Positions 53,834 to 63,497 of a stretch of DNA of 64,000 nucleotides are shown in pieces. A model generated the notes under the pieces. It had not been told where the DNA came from, did no database searches, and saw nothing but the letters and a program-made list of their open reading frames with translations. The stretch spans positions 124,001 through 188,000 of the forward strand of contig CACMYX010000002.1 of the NCBI GenBank assembly GCA_902618015.1. The letters run 5' to 3'. Position 1 is the stretch's first letter. Each line of letters begins with the position of its first letter. Source of the DNA: an uncultured Alphaproteobacteria bacterium (GTDB lineage Bacteria; Pseudomonadota; Alphaproteobacteria; HIMB59; GCA-002718135). A program made the position numbers and the translations under genes.

Positions 53834-54513
53834 TAAATTTCATTACAAATTAATTTATATCCTTTACCTCTAATTGTTTTAATAAATTGAGGTTGTTTTG
53901 CATTAGTTTCAATTTTTTGTCTTAAACGCGTAACTCGCACATCAACTTTTCTAAGTTCAGTTTCATCAAATTCCTGGTCTGCTAGTTCTTCTCTTAAAAC
54001 TATATCATTTCTTTTATTTATTAATTTAACAAGTAAATTATTTTCTCCTTCTGTTAAATAAATTAATCTATCATTTTTTTGTAATTTATAATTAGATGTA
54101 TCAAAGGTAAATTCTCCAAATGAAATCTTAATTTTTTTGTTTTTAAGGTTTTCAAATAGATCTAGTAAATTCTTAATCCTTAAAAATAATTCTTCTGGCT
54201 CAAATGGTTTAGATAAATAATCATCGGCACCAATTTTTAATCCATCAATTTTATCTTTGTCCTCTCCCATTGCTGTAAGCATGATTATAGGTGTATTAGA
54301 AAATTGTTTTATATGTTTAATTAGCTCTAAACCATCACCACTTGGCATCATTCTATCAAGAATAATTAAATCAAACAAAACAAGAGATAAAATATCTTTT
54401 GCTTCGTTGTAATCCTCACTTTGATAAATTTGTAAACTTTTTTCAGTTAAATAATCTTTTAGCAGTTCTCTCAATCTTTTATCATCATCAACAATCAAGA
54501 TATTTTTTTTCAT
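53833..54513 (-). CDS. OmpR/PhoB-family response regulator
   Basis: A 226-residue regulator. The receiver domain has acidic pocket DDD (9-11), phospho-acceptor D53 in LILDRMMP and conserved K near 102 (LSKPFEPEE). The C-terminal winged helix binds DNA (VRVTRLRQKIE). It overlaps the MarR gene and the kinase gene by one base each, a regulatory operon. The combination of MarR, OmpR-type and EnvZ-type genes resembles petP-petR-like neighbourhoods in alphaproteobacteria; targets are unknown. Confidence 0.93.
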   Translation of the reverse strand: MKKNILIVDDDKRLRELLKDYLTEKSLQIYQSEDYNEAKDILSLVLFDLIILDRMMPSGDGLELIKHIKQFSNTPIIMLTAMGEDKDKIDGLKIGADDYLSKPFEPEELFLRIKNLLDLFENLKNKKIKISFGEFTFDTSNYKLQKNDRLIYLTEGENNLLVKLINKRNDIVLREELADQEFDETELRKVDVRVTRLRQKIETNAKQPQFIKTIRGKGYKLICNEI

Positions 54514-55001
54514 TATTGTTTATTTATTTCATCAAACTTTTCTTTATTTTTATCATCGACCATTTCATACAGTATTTTTTTAAAACCATTTATATCCATC
54601 TCATTAAATTTTAATAAAACATTACGTATTTTTTTTATTTGAATTTCAGATAATCTTATCTCTAATTCTTGACCTTTTTTTGAAAGTGTTAATTTCTTAG
54701 TACGTTTATCTTCACCAACAGTTAATATAATATATTTTTCGTTTACAAGTTGGTTCAATACTCTAGACAAACTTTGTTTTGTTATTTTCAATATTGAAAG
54801 TAGCTCCTTAATTGTAAGATTTTTTTGCTTTCCAACAAAATATATCACTCGATGATGGGCTCTGCCAAAATTAATTTTTTCCAAAACTTTATCAGGACCT
54901 TCAGTAAAATCTCTATATGAGAAAAATAATAGCTCTATAATTTTCCTAATTTCCCCCTCATTTAGAAAAAGAGGTGTTAACAATTTATTTAGGTCAGCCA
55001 T
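54513..55001 (-). CDS. MarR-family transcriptional regulator
   Basis: A 162-residue winged-helix protein. The recognition region LTIKELLSILKITKQSLSRV and wing EDKRTKKLTLSKKGQELE are clear. It is the first gene of the three-gene regulatory operon and faces ilvE across 59 bases that hold a spaced inverted repeat (55002-55033), possibly its own operator. Confidence 0.92.
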   Translation of the reverse strand: MADLNKLLTPLFLNEGEIRKIIELLFFSYRDFTEGPDKVLEKINFGRAHHRVIYFVGKQKNLTIKELLSILKITKQSLSRVLNQLVNEKYIILTVGEDKRTKKLTLSKKGQELEIRLSEIQIKKIRNVLLKFNEMDINGFKKILYEMVDDKNKEKFDEINKQ

Positions 55002-55033
55002 ATTGACTTAATTATGCATCACTGATAGTCAAT
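55002..55033. promoter_or_regulatory. Inverted repeat between marR-type gene and ilvE
   Basis: ATTGACT (55002-55008) and AGTCAAT (55027-55033) are perfect seven-base inverted arms separated by 18 bases. The left arm abuts the MarR start codon. It could be an operator for the MarR regulator, or two outward-facing -35-like elements, but no good -10 is correctly spaced. Confidence 0.4.
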
Positions 55034-55060
55034 TGTCATTAAAAAAAGTTAATAAAAAAT

Positions 55061-55945
55061 ATGCTTAAATCATTTGAAAATAGAGATGGATGGATTTGGA
55101 TGAATGGTAAAATAATTCCATGGCAGAACGCACATTCCCATGTAATCTCCCAAGGTCTTCATTATGCAAGTGCAGTATTTGAAGGAGAAAGGGCCTACAA
55201 TGGTAAGATTTTTAAATCAGAAGAGCATACTAAAAGGTTTTTCAAATCTGCCGAAATAATTGGAATGGAAATTCCTTTTACTCATGATCAAATTAATAAA
55301 GCAAAATACGAGCTTATTGATAAAATGAATTATAAAAATTGTTATGTAAGACCACTTGCTTGGAGAGGTGGAGATCAAATGGGTTTATCAACTGGTAAAT
55401 CGAATATCAATGTAGCCATTGCTGTTTGGGATGATTGGGCAACTTATTTTAAAATTGAAGATCAAAAGGCAGGTTTGAGATTAATTACATCTCCCTGGAA
55501 AAGACCTGCACCAGATACCGCTCCATATGAAGCAAAAGCTTCTGGACCCTACATTATTTGCACTCTGTCAAAAGAATTTGCAGAAAAAAAAGGCTATCAC
55601 GATGCCTTGATGCTAGATTACAGAGGTTATGTTGCTGAAGGTACAGGGGCAAATATTTTTTTTATCAAAGATAAAAATATCCATACTCCTATTCCAGATT
55701 GTTTTCTTAATGGGATTACACGTCAAACAGTTATTGAAATGGCAACTAATCAAGGTTTTGAAATTACAGAAAAGCATTTAATGCCTGACGAAATCGGAAA
55801 TTATGATGAAGCCTTTTTAACTGGTACTGCTGCAGAAATTACCCCTATTAAATCCATTGATGATTTTAAATATAATACTGGCGACAACACTATTACTTTT
55901 AAATTTATGAATGATTTTAGTGATATGGTTAAAAACTCTAGCTAG
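55061..55945 (+). CDS. ilvE: Branched-chain amino acid aminotransferase
   Basis: A 294-residue fold-type IV PLP enzyme. The PLP lysine is K159 in YEAKASGPY. The N-terminal GLHYASAVFEGERAYNG and later DYRGYVAEGTGANIFF and LTGTAAEITPI are IlvE signatures. It interconverts leucine, isoleucine and valine with their keto acids. It is divergent from the marR-type operon and overlaps the end of moaE by eight bases. Confidence 0.95.
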   Translation: MLKSFENRDGWIWMNGKIIPWQNAHSHVISQGLHYASAVFEGERAYNGKIFKSEEHTKRFFKSAEIIGMEIPFTHDQINKAKYELIDKMNYKNCYVRPLAWRGGDQMGLSTGKSNINVAIAVWDDWATYFKIEDQKAGLRLITSPWKRPAPDTAPYEAKASGPYIICTLSKEFAEKKGYHDALMLDYRGYVAEGTGANIFFIKDKNIHTPIPDCFLNGITRQTVIEMATNQGFEITEKHLMPDEIGNYDEAFLTGTAAEITPIKSIDDFKYNTGDNTITFKFMNDFSDMVKNSS

Positions 55946-56354
55946 AATTTTCTAACCATTCATTATTTTTATAATAAAATTCATTTTTCCAGAATGGTGC
56001 ATCTTTTTTTAAATAATTCATAATAAACTCACAAGCTTCAAAACTATTTTTTCTATGTTGTGAAAAGCAACAAACTAAAACAATTTTTTCATTAACAATT
56101 AATTTTCCATATCTATGAATTACCAAAGTATCAATTAAGCTCCATTTTTTAGTCGCGTTATTTACAATTTTTGATAATTCTTTAAATGCCATTTCTTGAT
56201 AAACTTCTAAATCTAAATATTTTACATCTTTATCGTTATTTAAATCTCTTACATACCCAACAAAAGAAGTTAGTGCCCCTATATCTGAATGTTTATTTTT
56301 AATTTTCTCTATTTCTTCTTCTAAATTAAAATTTTTTTTTTGTATTTTTATCAT
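55938..56354 (-). CDS. moaE: Molybdopterin synthase large subunit
   Basis: A 138-residue protein. GALTSFVGYVRD, the HRYGKLIVNE region and the lysine-containing FWKNEFYY (active-site lysines) identify MoaE. It converts precursor Z to molybdopterin together with MoaD, encoded directly upstream with a one-base overlap. No other molybdenum cofactor genes are in the window. Confidence 0.95.
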   Translation of the reverse strand: MIKIQKKNFNLEEEIEKIKNKHSDIGALTSFVGYVRDLNNDKDVKYLDLEVYQEMAFKELSKIVNNATKKWSLIDTLVIHRYGKLIVNEKIVLVCCFSQHRKNSFEACEFIMNYLKKDAPFWKNEFYYKNNEWLENSS

Positions 56355-56599
56355 TACCCACCACTAACTGGAGGAAAAATTGCAATTTCATCAATTGGTT
56401 TTAAATTCAAATTTTCTGAAACATATTCTTGATTAACTGCAAATCTTAAAACATCTTGTAAAAAATGTTTTTTTAGATCAGGATACAAGTTTTCTAAATA
56501 TTTTTTTAATTCTTGTATGGTTTTAGGGTGATTTATATCAATTATTTCGTCTTCTTTATTTGTTATATCTTTAATCCAAGCAAAATATCGAATTCGCAT
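56354..56599 (-). CDS. moaD: Molybdopterin synthase sulfur-carrier subunit
   Basis: An 81-residue ubiquitin-fold protein. It begins IRYFAWIKDITNKEDE and ends IAIFPPVSGG, the C-terminal double glycine that becomes a thiocarboxylate. It is the sulfur donor for MoaE and is encoded just upstream of it and one base after pgsA. Confidence 0.95.
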   Translation of the reverse strand: MRIRYFAWIKDITNKEDEIIDINHPKTIQELKKYLENLYPDLKKHFLQDVLRFAVNQEYVSENLNLKPIDEIAIFPPVSGG

Positions 56600-56600
56600 T

Positions 56601-57143
56601 TTAAAAATGTTTTATTGATCCTTTAATATAATCATAGGCTGTGTAGAGAGTTAGAATTCCAGCAATCCAAAGAAAAATTTTACCTAAAAATATAACAAAT
56701 AATAAATTTAGATTACTCTCAGATAATATAAGCAGGCCTAATGCAGCTAGTTGAAGAAAGGTTTTTGCTTTTGCAATTCTTGAAACTGGTATACTGACTT
56801 TAATACCTGCCAAGTATTCTCTTAAACCCGATACGGTTATTTCCCTTAACAATATTATTAGAGCTGGAATAGTATCCCAGTCTTTTATAACACCTTTTGA
56901 TGTTAAAATAAGAATAACTGCTGCTACTAATAATTTATCTGCGATTGGATCTAGAAATGTTCCAAAATTTGTTACTTCATTTCTTAATCTTGCTAAATAC
57001 CCATCAAAGTAATCTGTTATTCCAGCTAAACAAAATAATATAAAAGCAATCCAGCCAAAGTATGGGTTTGTAAGATATATACAAACAACTATAATTGGAA
57101 TAATAGCAATTCTAATTATTGTTAGAATATTTGAAATATTCAT
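56601..57143 (-). CDS. pgsA: CDP-diacylglycerol-glycerol-3-phosphate 3-phosphatidyltransferase
   Basis: A 180-residue membrane enzyme. The CDP-alcohol phosphatidyltransferase motif is complete, as DYFDGYLAR followed eight residues on by GTFLDPIADK, holding the metal-binding aspartates. About five helices follow the family layout. It makes phosphatidylglycerol phosphate in the inner membrane. uvrC lies 27 bases upstream; pgsA next to uvrC is a common bacterial order. Confidence 0.95.
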   Translation of the reverse strand: MNISNILTIIRIAIIPIIVVCIYLTNPYFGWIAFILFCLAGITDYFDGYLARLRNEVTNFGTFLDPIADKLLVAAVILILTSKGVIKDWDTIPALIILLREITVSGLREYLAGIKVSIPVSRIAKAKTFLQLAALGLLILSESNLNLLFVIFLGKIFLWIAGILTLYTAYDYIKGSIKHF

Positions 57144-57170
57144 CTCTATTCTTTGTAGATGAAGAATTTT

Positions 57171-59003
57171 TTAAACGCTATGAAAATATTCATAAATTTT
57201 AGTTAGAATTGACTCAGGTATAGATTTAATTGCTTTTAATTCATCTAAACTAGCTAATTTTAACTTTTCAACTGTACCGAAATGTTTTTTTAAAATTCTC
57301 TTTCTTTCGGGACCTACTCCTTCTATTTCATCAAATACAGATCTGACACTCATCTTTGCTCTTTTGGATCGATGTGTTGTAATTGCAAACCTGTGTACTT
57401 CATCTCTTATATTTTGTAAAAAATGAAGGAGTGGATTATTTTCATTTAATCTATGTGTAAATTTATCATGTATCAGTATTTCTCTACCTGAATCTCTCTC
57501 TTCGCCTTTCGCCATAGAAATTATAGGTATATCTATTTTTAAATTATCCAATACCTTTTTTGCTGAATTGTATTGTCCCTTTCCTCCATCTATAAGTAAC
57601 AAGCTTGGCAATTCTAATTCATCTTGAAATTTTAAATTTCTAAATCTCCTTGTTAGCATTTCTTTCATCATATAATAATCATCAACTTTATTTTTATTTT
57701 CTTCGAGATTAAATTTAATATTAAATTTCCTATAATTTGATTTTATAAACCCGTTTTGATTATATGCAATCATTACACCAACAGGATGTTTTCCAAATGT
57801 ATGACTATTATCATAAGCTTCTATTTTTTTTATTTCATCATTTATTTTGAATATTTTTTTAATTTCTTCATTAAAATTATCAAAAGATTTGAGTTTATTT
57901 ATTTTTATATCTAAATTTATTTTAGAATTTTTTTCTGCAAATTTAAGTAAATTTTTTTTAGGCCCTTTTTTTGGTTTAATAAATTTTGTTTTTTCAAAAT
58001 TCTTTCCTAATATTTGTGAATTATTTTTTTTATTTATATCTATATTAGTAATAATTGTTTCCGGGATTTCTTTTTCAGCATAAAATATATTTAGAAAACC
58101 TAACATTATTTCCTCGTGATCTAATAAATTGTCATGATCTGGATAGAAAGCTTTACCGCCATAAGATGTATTGTTTCTAAAAAAACTTCCATAAACACAT
58201 GTTTTTCCTTCATTTGAAGTTATTGCAAAAATATCAGCATTTTTTATATCTCTTATTTTAATTGAATTGTTTTGTTCAATATGTTTCAGAGCTTTAAGTC
58301 TATCTCGTAAAGATGCCGCTAATTCAAAATTGTTTTTTTCTGAAGCTTTATACATCTGATCTGTAAAATTTTTTTGTATTTTTTTAGAATTACCACTAGT
58401 TAAAAAATCATCTGCAGCCTCTATTAATTTTGAATATGCTTTTTTCGTGATTTTTCCTCCACAAGGACCAGAGCATCTTTTTAGATAATAATTAAAACAT
58501 AATTTATTTCTTGCACTCACTTCTTTATCTGTGCATGATCTTAAAAGAAATATCCGTTGTATTGTATTAATAGTTCTATTTACTGCATCTGGACTTGCAA
58601 ATGGTCCATAATATCTTCCCTTTTTCGTTTGTGGACCACGATGTTTTTCAATTCTAGGAAAATCATGTTCTGAAGAAATAAATATATAAGGGAATGATTT
58701 ATCATCTCTTAAAAGAACATTAAATCTTGGTTTATGTTTTTTAATTAAATTACATTCAAGGATAATTGCTTCTAATTCTGTATTTGTAACAAAAAAGTTC
58801 ATTGATTTAGTTAGACTAACCATTCTTTGAATTCTTCTGGTTAGGTTATTTAGAGATAGATAATTCTTTACTCTATTTGATAATACTTTTGCTTTTCCAA
58901 TATATAAAATATTACCTTTATCATCCTGCATTTGGTAAACACCAGGTTGATTTGGTAAAGTTTTAGATGTAGCCTTAATAATCTCTTGTCCAAGAAGCGT
59001 CAT
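57171..59003 (-). CDS. uvrC: Excinuclease ABC subunit C
   Basis: A 610-residue repair nuclease. The GIY-YIG domain starts PGVYQMQDDKGNILYIGKAK. A UVR domain for UvrB contact is at about 205-240. The endonuclease domain holds EAYDNSHTFGKHPVGVM and LLIDGGKGQYNSAKKVL. The C-terminal helix-hairpin-helix pair ends the protein (IEGVGPERKRILKKHFG). It makes both cuts in nucleotide excision repair. Confidence 0.97.
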   Translation of the reverse strand: MTLLGQEIIKATSKTLPNQPGVYQMQDDKGNILYIGKAKVLSNRVKNYLSLNNLTRRIQRMVSLTKSMNFFVTNTELEAIILECNLIKKHKPRFNVLLRDDKSFPYIFISSEHDFPRIEKHRGPQTKKGRYYGPFASPDAVNRTINTIQRIFLLRSCTDKEVSARNKLCFNYYLKRCSGPCGGKITKKAYSKLIEAADDFLTSGNSKKIQKNFTDQMYKASEKNNFELAASLRDRLKALKHIEQNNSIKIRDIKNADIFAITSNEGKTCVYGSFFRNNTSYGGKAFYPDHDNLLDHEEIMLGFLNIFYAEKEIPETIITNIDINKKNNSQILGKNFEKTKFIKPKKGPKKNLLKFAEKNSKINLDIKINKLKSFDNFNEEIKKIFKINDEIKKIEAYDNSHTFGKHPVGVMIAYNQNGFIKSNYRKFNIKFNLEENKNKVDDYYMMKEMLTRRFRNLKFQDELELPSLLLIDGGKGQYNSAKKVLDNLKIDIPIISMAKGEERDSGREILIHDKFTHRLNENNPLLHFLQNIRDEVHRFAITTHRSKRAKMSVRSVFDEIEGVGPERKRILKKHFGTVEKLKLASLDELKAIKSIPESILTKIYEYFHSV

Positions 59004-59135
59004 TTTATCAATCGCAAATAATTAATTTTTCTTTAAATAGGAATTTTATAAAATTAATAAATAACTAACAAGATTATTGTAGTTCATTTAATAATTAATT
59101 TAATGTAGGTAAGAATAATATATTAAGGGTTTACT

Positions 59136-60905
59136 ATGGCAAAAATGACAACAGAAGAGGCTTTCGTAAAAGTTTTACAGAAACACGGTATTCAACACGC
59201 TTTTGGAATAATTGGATCTGCATTTATGCCGATATCTGATCTTTTCCCTAAAGCTGGGATAACATTTTGGGATGTTGCTCATGAGTCAAATGGCGGAATT
59301 ATGGCCGATGGCTATACTAGATCAACTGGTAAAATCGCAATGTGTATTGCTCAAAATGGACCTGGTATAACTGGCTTAGTTACACCTATAAAAACTGCTT
59401 TTTGGAATCATACTCCAATGCTCTTAGTTACTCCTCAAGCAGCTAATAAAACTATCGGTCAAGGAGGCTTCCAAGAAGTTGAGCAAATGAACTTATTTAA
59501 AGATATGGTGTGTTATCAAGAAGAGGTTAGAGATCCAGCTAGAGTTGCAGAAGTTTTAAATAGAGTTATTTCTAAAGCTATTAAAGGATCTGCTCCTGCT
59601 CAACTAAATATACCAAGAGATTTTTGGACTCAAGTTGTTGATATTGACCTGCCACCTATTATTAAATTTGAAAGACCCTCTGGTGGAATTGAAGCAATTA
59701 AGGAAGCTGCAAATCTTTTATCTAAAGCAAAATTCCCAGTTATTTTATCTGGGGCTGGAGTAATTTTAGCTGACGCTATTGATGATTGTAAAAAACTTGC
59801 AGAAAAATTAAGTGCTCCAGTTGCATGCGGATATCAACATAATGATAGTTTTCCAGGCAAACATCCTCTTGCGGTTGGTCCTTTAGGATACAATGGATCT
59901 AAAGCAGCAATGGAAATAATTTCCAAGGCAGATGTAGTTCTCGCACTTGGTACAAGACTAAATCCCTTCTCAACTTTACCAGGTTATGGAATAGATTATT
60001 GGCCAAAAAATGCTGATGTCATTCAAGTTGATATCAATTCTGATCGTATTGGCTTAACAAAAAAAATTAGTGTTGGTATTTGCGGAGATGCAAAACTGGT
60101 TGCAGAACAAATTTTAGAAAATCTTGCAACAAAAGCAGGTGATCAAGAGCGAAAAGAACGAGAGGAATTAATCCATAGAACAAAATCTTCTTGGCTTCAG
60201 ACACTAACTGGCCTCGACCATGAAGAAGACGATCCAGGCACGTCATGGAATAAAGACTCACGAGATAGAGAACCAGAGAAAATGTCACCAAGAATGGCAT
60301 GGAGAGCTATTCAAGCAGGTCTACCTGAAGATGCAATTATATCAAGTGATATAGGAAATAATTGTGCAATTGGGAACGCTTACCCAACATTTGAGAATGG
60401 TAGAAAGTATTTAGCACCTGGTTTATTTGGACCATGCGGTTATGGTTTTCCATCCGTAATTGGAGCAAAAATAGGCTGTCCCAATACACCAGTTGTAGGC
60501 TTTGCAGGTGATGGCGCATTTGGAATTAGTATGAGTGAGATGACTTCTTGCAATAGAGATGGATGGCCAAATATTACAATGATAATTTTTAGAAATTATC
60601 AATGGGGAGCGGAGAAAAGAAATACTACACTTTGGTATAATAATAATTTTGTCGGAACAGAACTTGATCCTAAATTAAGCTATGCAAAAATTGCAGAGGC
60701 TTGTGGTTTTAAGGGAATTAAAGTCAATACTCAAGAGGAACTAACAGAGGCTTTACAACAATCTTGTAAAGATCAGATGCAAGGACTAACAACCTTTATT
60801 GAAGTAATGCTTAACCAAGAATTAGGTGAGCCTTTTAGAAGAGATGCAATGAAAGCTCCAGTAGAAGTAGCTGGAATTGATCCTAAAGATACAGTAGTTC
60901 AATAA
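59136..60905 (+). CDS. xsc: Sulfoacetaldehyde acetyltransferase
   Basis: A 589-residue thiamin-diphosphate enzyme. N-terminal HAFGIIGSAFMPISDLFPKA and AQNGPGITGLV, and the later GDGAFGISMSEM...N metal/ThDP-binding motif, match Xsc closely. It turns sulfoacetaldehyde and phosphate into acetyl phosphate and sulfite, the key step of taurine and related sulfonate use. Transport or deamination genes (tauABC, tpa, pta) are not adjacent. A 132-base AT-rich leader with AAGGG before the start precedes it. Its stop abuts the stop of the convergent GMC gene. Confidence 0.93.
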   Translation: MAKMTTEEAFVKVLQKHGIQHAFGIIGSAFMPISDLFPKAGITFWDVAHESNGGIMADGYTRSTGKIAMCIAQNGPGITGLVTPIKTAFWNHTPMLLVTPQAANKTIGQGGFQEVEQMNLFKDMVCYQEEVRDPARVAEVLNRVISKAIKGSAPAQLNIPRDFWTQVVDIDLPPIIKFERPSGGIEAIKEAANLLSKAKFPVILSGAGVILADAIDDCKKLAEKLSAPVACGYQHNDSFPGKHPLAVGPLGYNGSKAAMEIISKADVVLALGTRLNPFSTLPGYGIDYWPKNADVIQVDINSDRIGLTKKISVGICGDAKLVAEQILENLATKAGDQERKEREELIHRTKSSWLQTLTGLDHEEDDPGTSWNKDSRDREPEKMSPRMAWRAIQAGLPEDAIISSDIGNNCAIGNAYPTFENGRKYLAPGLFGPCGYGFPSVIGAKIGCPNTPVVGFAGDGAFGISMSEMTSCNRDGWPNITMIIFRNYQWGAEKRNTTLWYNNNFVGTELDPKLSYAKIAEACGFKGIKVNTQEELTEALQQSCKDQMQGLTTFIEVMLNQELGEPFRRDAMKAPVEVAGIDPKDTVVQ

Positions 60906-62510
60906 TCATTTTTGATCTTTAATTATTAGATCAGAACCTTTTTCAGCAATCATCATTGTTGGTGCATTAGTATTTCCAGATGTAATGGTAGGCATCACAG
61001 ATGCATCAACTACTCTTAAGTTACTTATACCTTTAACTTTGAGATTATCATTAACAACTGAGTTTTCATCATTACCCATTCTACATGTACTAACTGGATG
61101 AAAAATAGTATTCGCAAATTTACCTGCTTCTCTTGCTAACGATTCATTATCTTTAAATTCTATTCCAGGTCTATATTCCTCTGGCTGATATTTATTATAG
61201 GCCTTCGACTCTAAAACTATTTTTCTAACAATTTTAATTGATTTCGCTGCAATCTCTCTATCTTCATAAGTAGACAGATAGTTCATTTTTATTTTTGGAT
61301 AAATTCTTGAATCAGAAGATTTGATTTCTATTGTTCCTCTACTTGTTGGGCGAACATTTGTAATCGTAGGTGTGAAAGCTGGAAATTTATGTAGTTCAGC
61401 TTTACCTAATAAATCAGTACTAGCAGGTGAAATGTGAAACTGTAAATTAGGATTTTCTAAATAAGAGTCACTTTTAATAAAACCACATAAATAACTAGCT
61501 CCAACTGTTAATGGGCCTTTTCTGTAAATTAAATAATTTAATCCAGTTAAAAATTTTTTTGTAAAACTATGGTAAATGTCATTTAATGTTTGCAGATTTT
61601 TAACTTTATATACGGGTCTTAACATTAAATGATCTGTCAAATTTTTTCCCACACTATTTATTTCTTTAACAACATTTATGTTGTTTTTATTTAACAAATC
61701 ACCTGGTCCAATGCCTGATGTTTGAAGTATATGAGGAGACCCAATAGTGCCAGCACATAATAATACTTCTCTATCTACAGAATAAACAAATTCTTCATTG
61801 CCTCTCCATACATTCACATTTTTTACTTTTAAGTTTTCAAAAATTAAATTTTTTACATGTGCATTTGTAATGATTTTTAAATTTTTTCTATTTTTTATAG
61901 GATTTAGAAAACCAACTGCAGAACTACATCTAAAACCTCTATCAATTGTCATAGGAAAATATCCCATACCTTCATTTTCACCGTCATTAAAATCAAGATT
62001 TTTTTTGTAACCAAATTCCTCAGAAGCATCTAAAAATAAATCTAATAGTTTAAATTTTGATCTAATTTGTTCTACTTTAATAGGACCACTGACTCCATGA
62101 AAATCACTTTTAGCAATTTTATAATTTTCTGATTTTTTAAAATAAGGCAATACATCATCCCAAGACCAACCAATATTACCAAGTTGCCTCCAGTAATTGT
62201 AGTCATTAGCATGACCTCTTATATATAACATGCCATTTATTGACGAACTACCACCCAGAGTTTTTCCTCTTGGAATAAGCATTTTCCTATTATTACAAAA
62301 TTTTTCTTCTTCAGTTGTAAAACACCAATCCGTATTTGGGTTATGCATTGTTTTAAAGTATCCACCTGGGATATGTATCCAAGGATTATTATCTTTACCT
62401 CCAGCTTCAATTAATAAAACTCTAATTTTTTTGTTTTCAGTTAGTCTATTTGCTAAAATACAACCTGCTGTTCCAGCGCCAATTATAATATAATCAAATT
62501 TTTCATTCAT
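60906..62510 (-). CDS. GMC-family FAD oxidoreductase (choline-dehydrogenase-like)
   Basis: A 534-residue flavoprotein. FAD motif YIIIGAGTAGCILANRL is at the N-terminus; GGSSSINGMLYIRG and GTIGSPHILQTSGIGP are the two GMC signatures. The C-terminal FHPVSTCRMG carries the active-site histidine. It oxidises an alcohol, with choline or a related compound as one possibility, but no betaine or choline transport gene is adjacent. It is convergent with xsc at a zero-base boundary. Confidence 0.92.
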   Translation of the reverse strand: MNEKFDYIIIGAGTAGCILANRLTENKKIRVLLIEAGGKDNNPWIHIPGGYFKTMHNPNTDWCFTTEEEKFCNNRKMLIPRGKTLGGSSSINGMLYIRGHANDYNYWRQLGNIGWSWDDVLPYFKKSENYKIAKSDFHGVSGPIKVEQIRSKFKLLDLFLDASEEFGYKKNLDFNDGENEGMGYFPMTIDRGFRCSSAVGFLNPIKNRKNLKIITNAHVKNLIFENLKVKNVNVWRGNEEFVYSVDREVLLCAGTIGSPHILQTSGIGPGDLLNKNNINVVKEINSVGKNLTDHLMLRPVYKVKNLQTLNDIYHSFTKKFLTGLNYLIYRKGPLTVGASYLCGFIKSDSYLENPNLQFHISPASTDLLGKAELHKFPAFTPTITNVRPTSRGTIEIKSSDSRIYPKIKMNYLSTYEDREIAAKSIKIVRKIVLESKAYNKYQPEEYRPGIEFKDNESLAREAGKFANTIFHPVSTCRMGNDENSVVNDNLKVKGISNLRVVDASVMPTITSGNTNAPTMMIAEKGSDLIIKDQK

Positions 62511-62583
62511 AATTCATAAATTTTTTTTATTATATACTAATTAAATTAAACATATAACTAACTTAAATAATTAAAAATTATTA

Positions 62584-63495
62584 ATGAATATTTTTCTCGC
62601 AATAATAGGTTTGGGTCTTTTGGTAGTAGGTGCAGAAATTATTATTAGAGGTTCAGTTAGTTTCGGAAAAAAAATAAACATTTCATTATTTGCTATTGGA
62701 GTTGTAATTGTAGCTGGAGGTACTTCTCTGCCAGAGTTAGCAAGTTGTATTAATGCAGTCCTAAATAATTATTCTGATCTAGCGTTAGGCGCAGTAGTTG
62801 GAAGTAACATAGCTAATTTAATACTTGTTATGGCTGCAACAACAATAATTTTTCCAATCGTAAATATAAATAAGAACCAAATAAATCAAGCTTGGATAAA
62901 TATTTTTTTAGCTGTTGTTTTTATTATTATGACATTTTTTTATTTCAATTATATTTTTGGAATAGTAGCTATTATTTCCCTTATCTATTTAATGTACATT
63001 CAAATAAAAAAAGGAGAAATAGATAACTCAGAAATAGATAAAAATAATTACTCAATTATAATTTCAATAATATTAATTGTATCGGGCATTATCTTATTAG
63101 TTTTAGGCTCAGATTTACTAGTTAATTCAGCAATCAAAATTGCTAAAATATACAACGTTTCTGAGTCAGTAATAGGATTATCATTAATTGCATTTGGTAC
63201 ATCATTACCTGAATTAGTTGTAGGAATAATATCTGCTTTTAAAAGAAAAGTAGATTTTGCATTAGGAAATATTTTAGGATCAAATATTTATAATATACTT
63301 GGAGTGCTTGGAATAAGTTCTTTTTTCGGTAAATTTTCAATTCCTAATATTTTAGCAATTCAAGATCTTTTTTTTATGTTTTTTATTACAGTTTTAATTT
63401 TATTTTTTATGCTTTTTTTCAAAAAACTAGGAAGATTATATGGAGTTATAGGTCTTTGTTTGTATTTTTCTTATATGTATTTTATTTACGGATAA
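62584..63495 (+). CDS. Calcium/sodium antiporter (YrbG/CaxA type)
   Basis: A 303-residue membrane protein with ten helices in two inverted Na_Ca_ex repeats. Each repeat carries the alpha-motif: GGTSLPELASCINAV near 55 and FGTSLPELVVGIISA near 208, with SNIANLI and SNIYNIL as partners. It exchanges sodium or protons for calcium across the inner membrane. Divergent from the GMC gene across 73 bases. Confidence 0.93.
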   Translation: MNIFLAIIGLGLLVVGAEIIIRGSVSFGKKINISLFAIGVVIVAGGTSLPELASCINAVLNNYSDLALGAVVGSNIANLILVMAATTIIFPIVNINKNQINQAWINIFLAVVFIIMTFFYFNYIFGIVAIISLIYLMYIQIKKGEIDNSEIDKNNYSIIISIILIVSGIILLVLGSDLLVNSAIKIAKIYNVSESVIGLSLIAFGTSLPELVVGIISAFKRKVDFALGNILGSNIYNILGVLGISSFFGKFSIPNILAIQDLFFMFFITVLILFFMLFFKKLGRLYGVIGLCLYFSYMYFIYG

Positions 63496-63497
63496 CT

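Noticed and set aside
59004..59135. Riboswitch or terminator in the xsc leader
   Set aside because: Only AT-rich sequence with no stable GC stem or recognisable aptamer pattern was seen.
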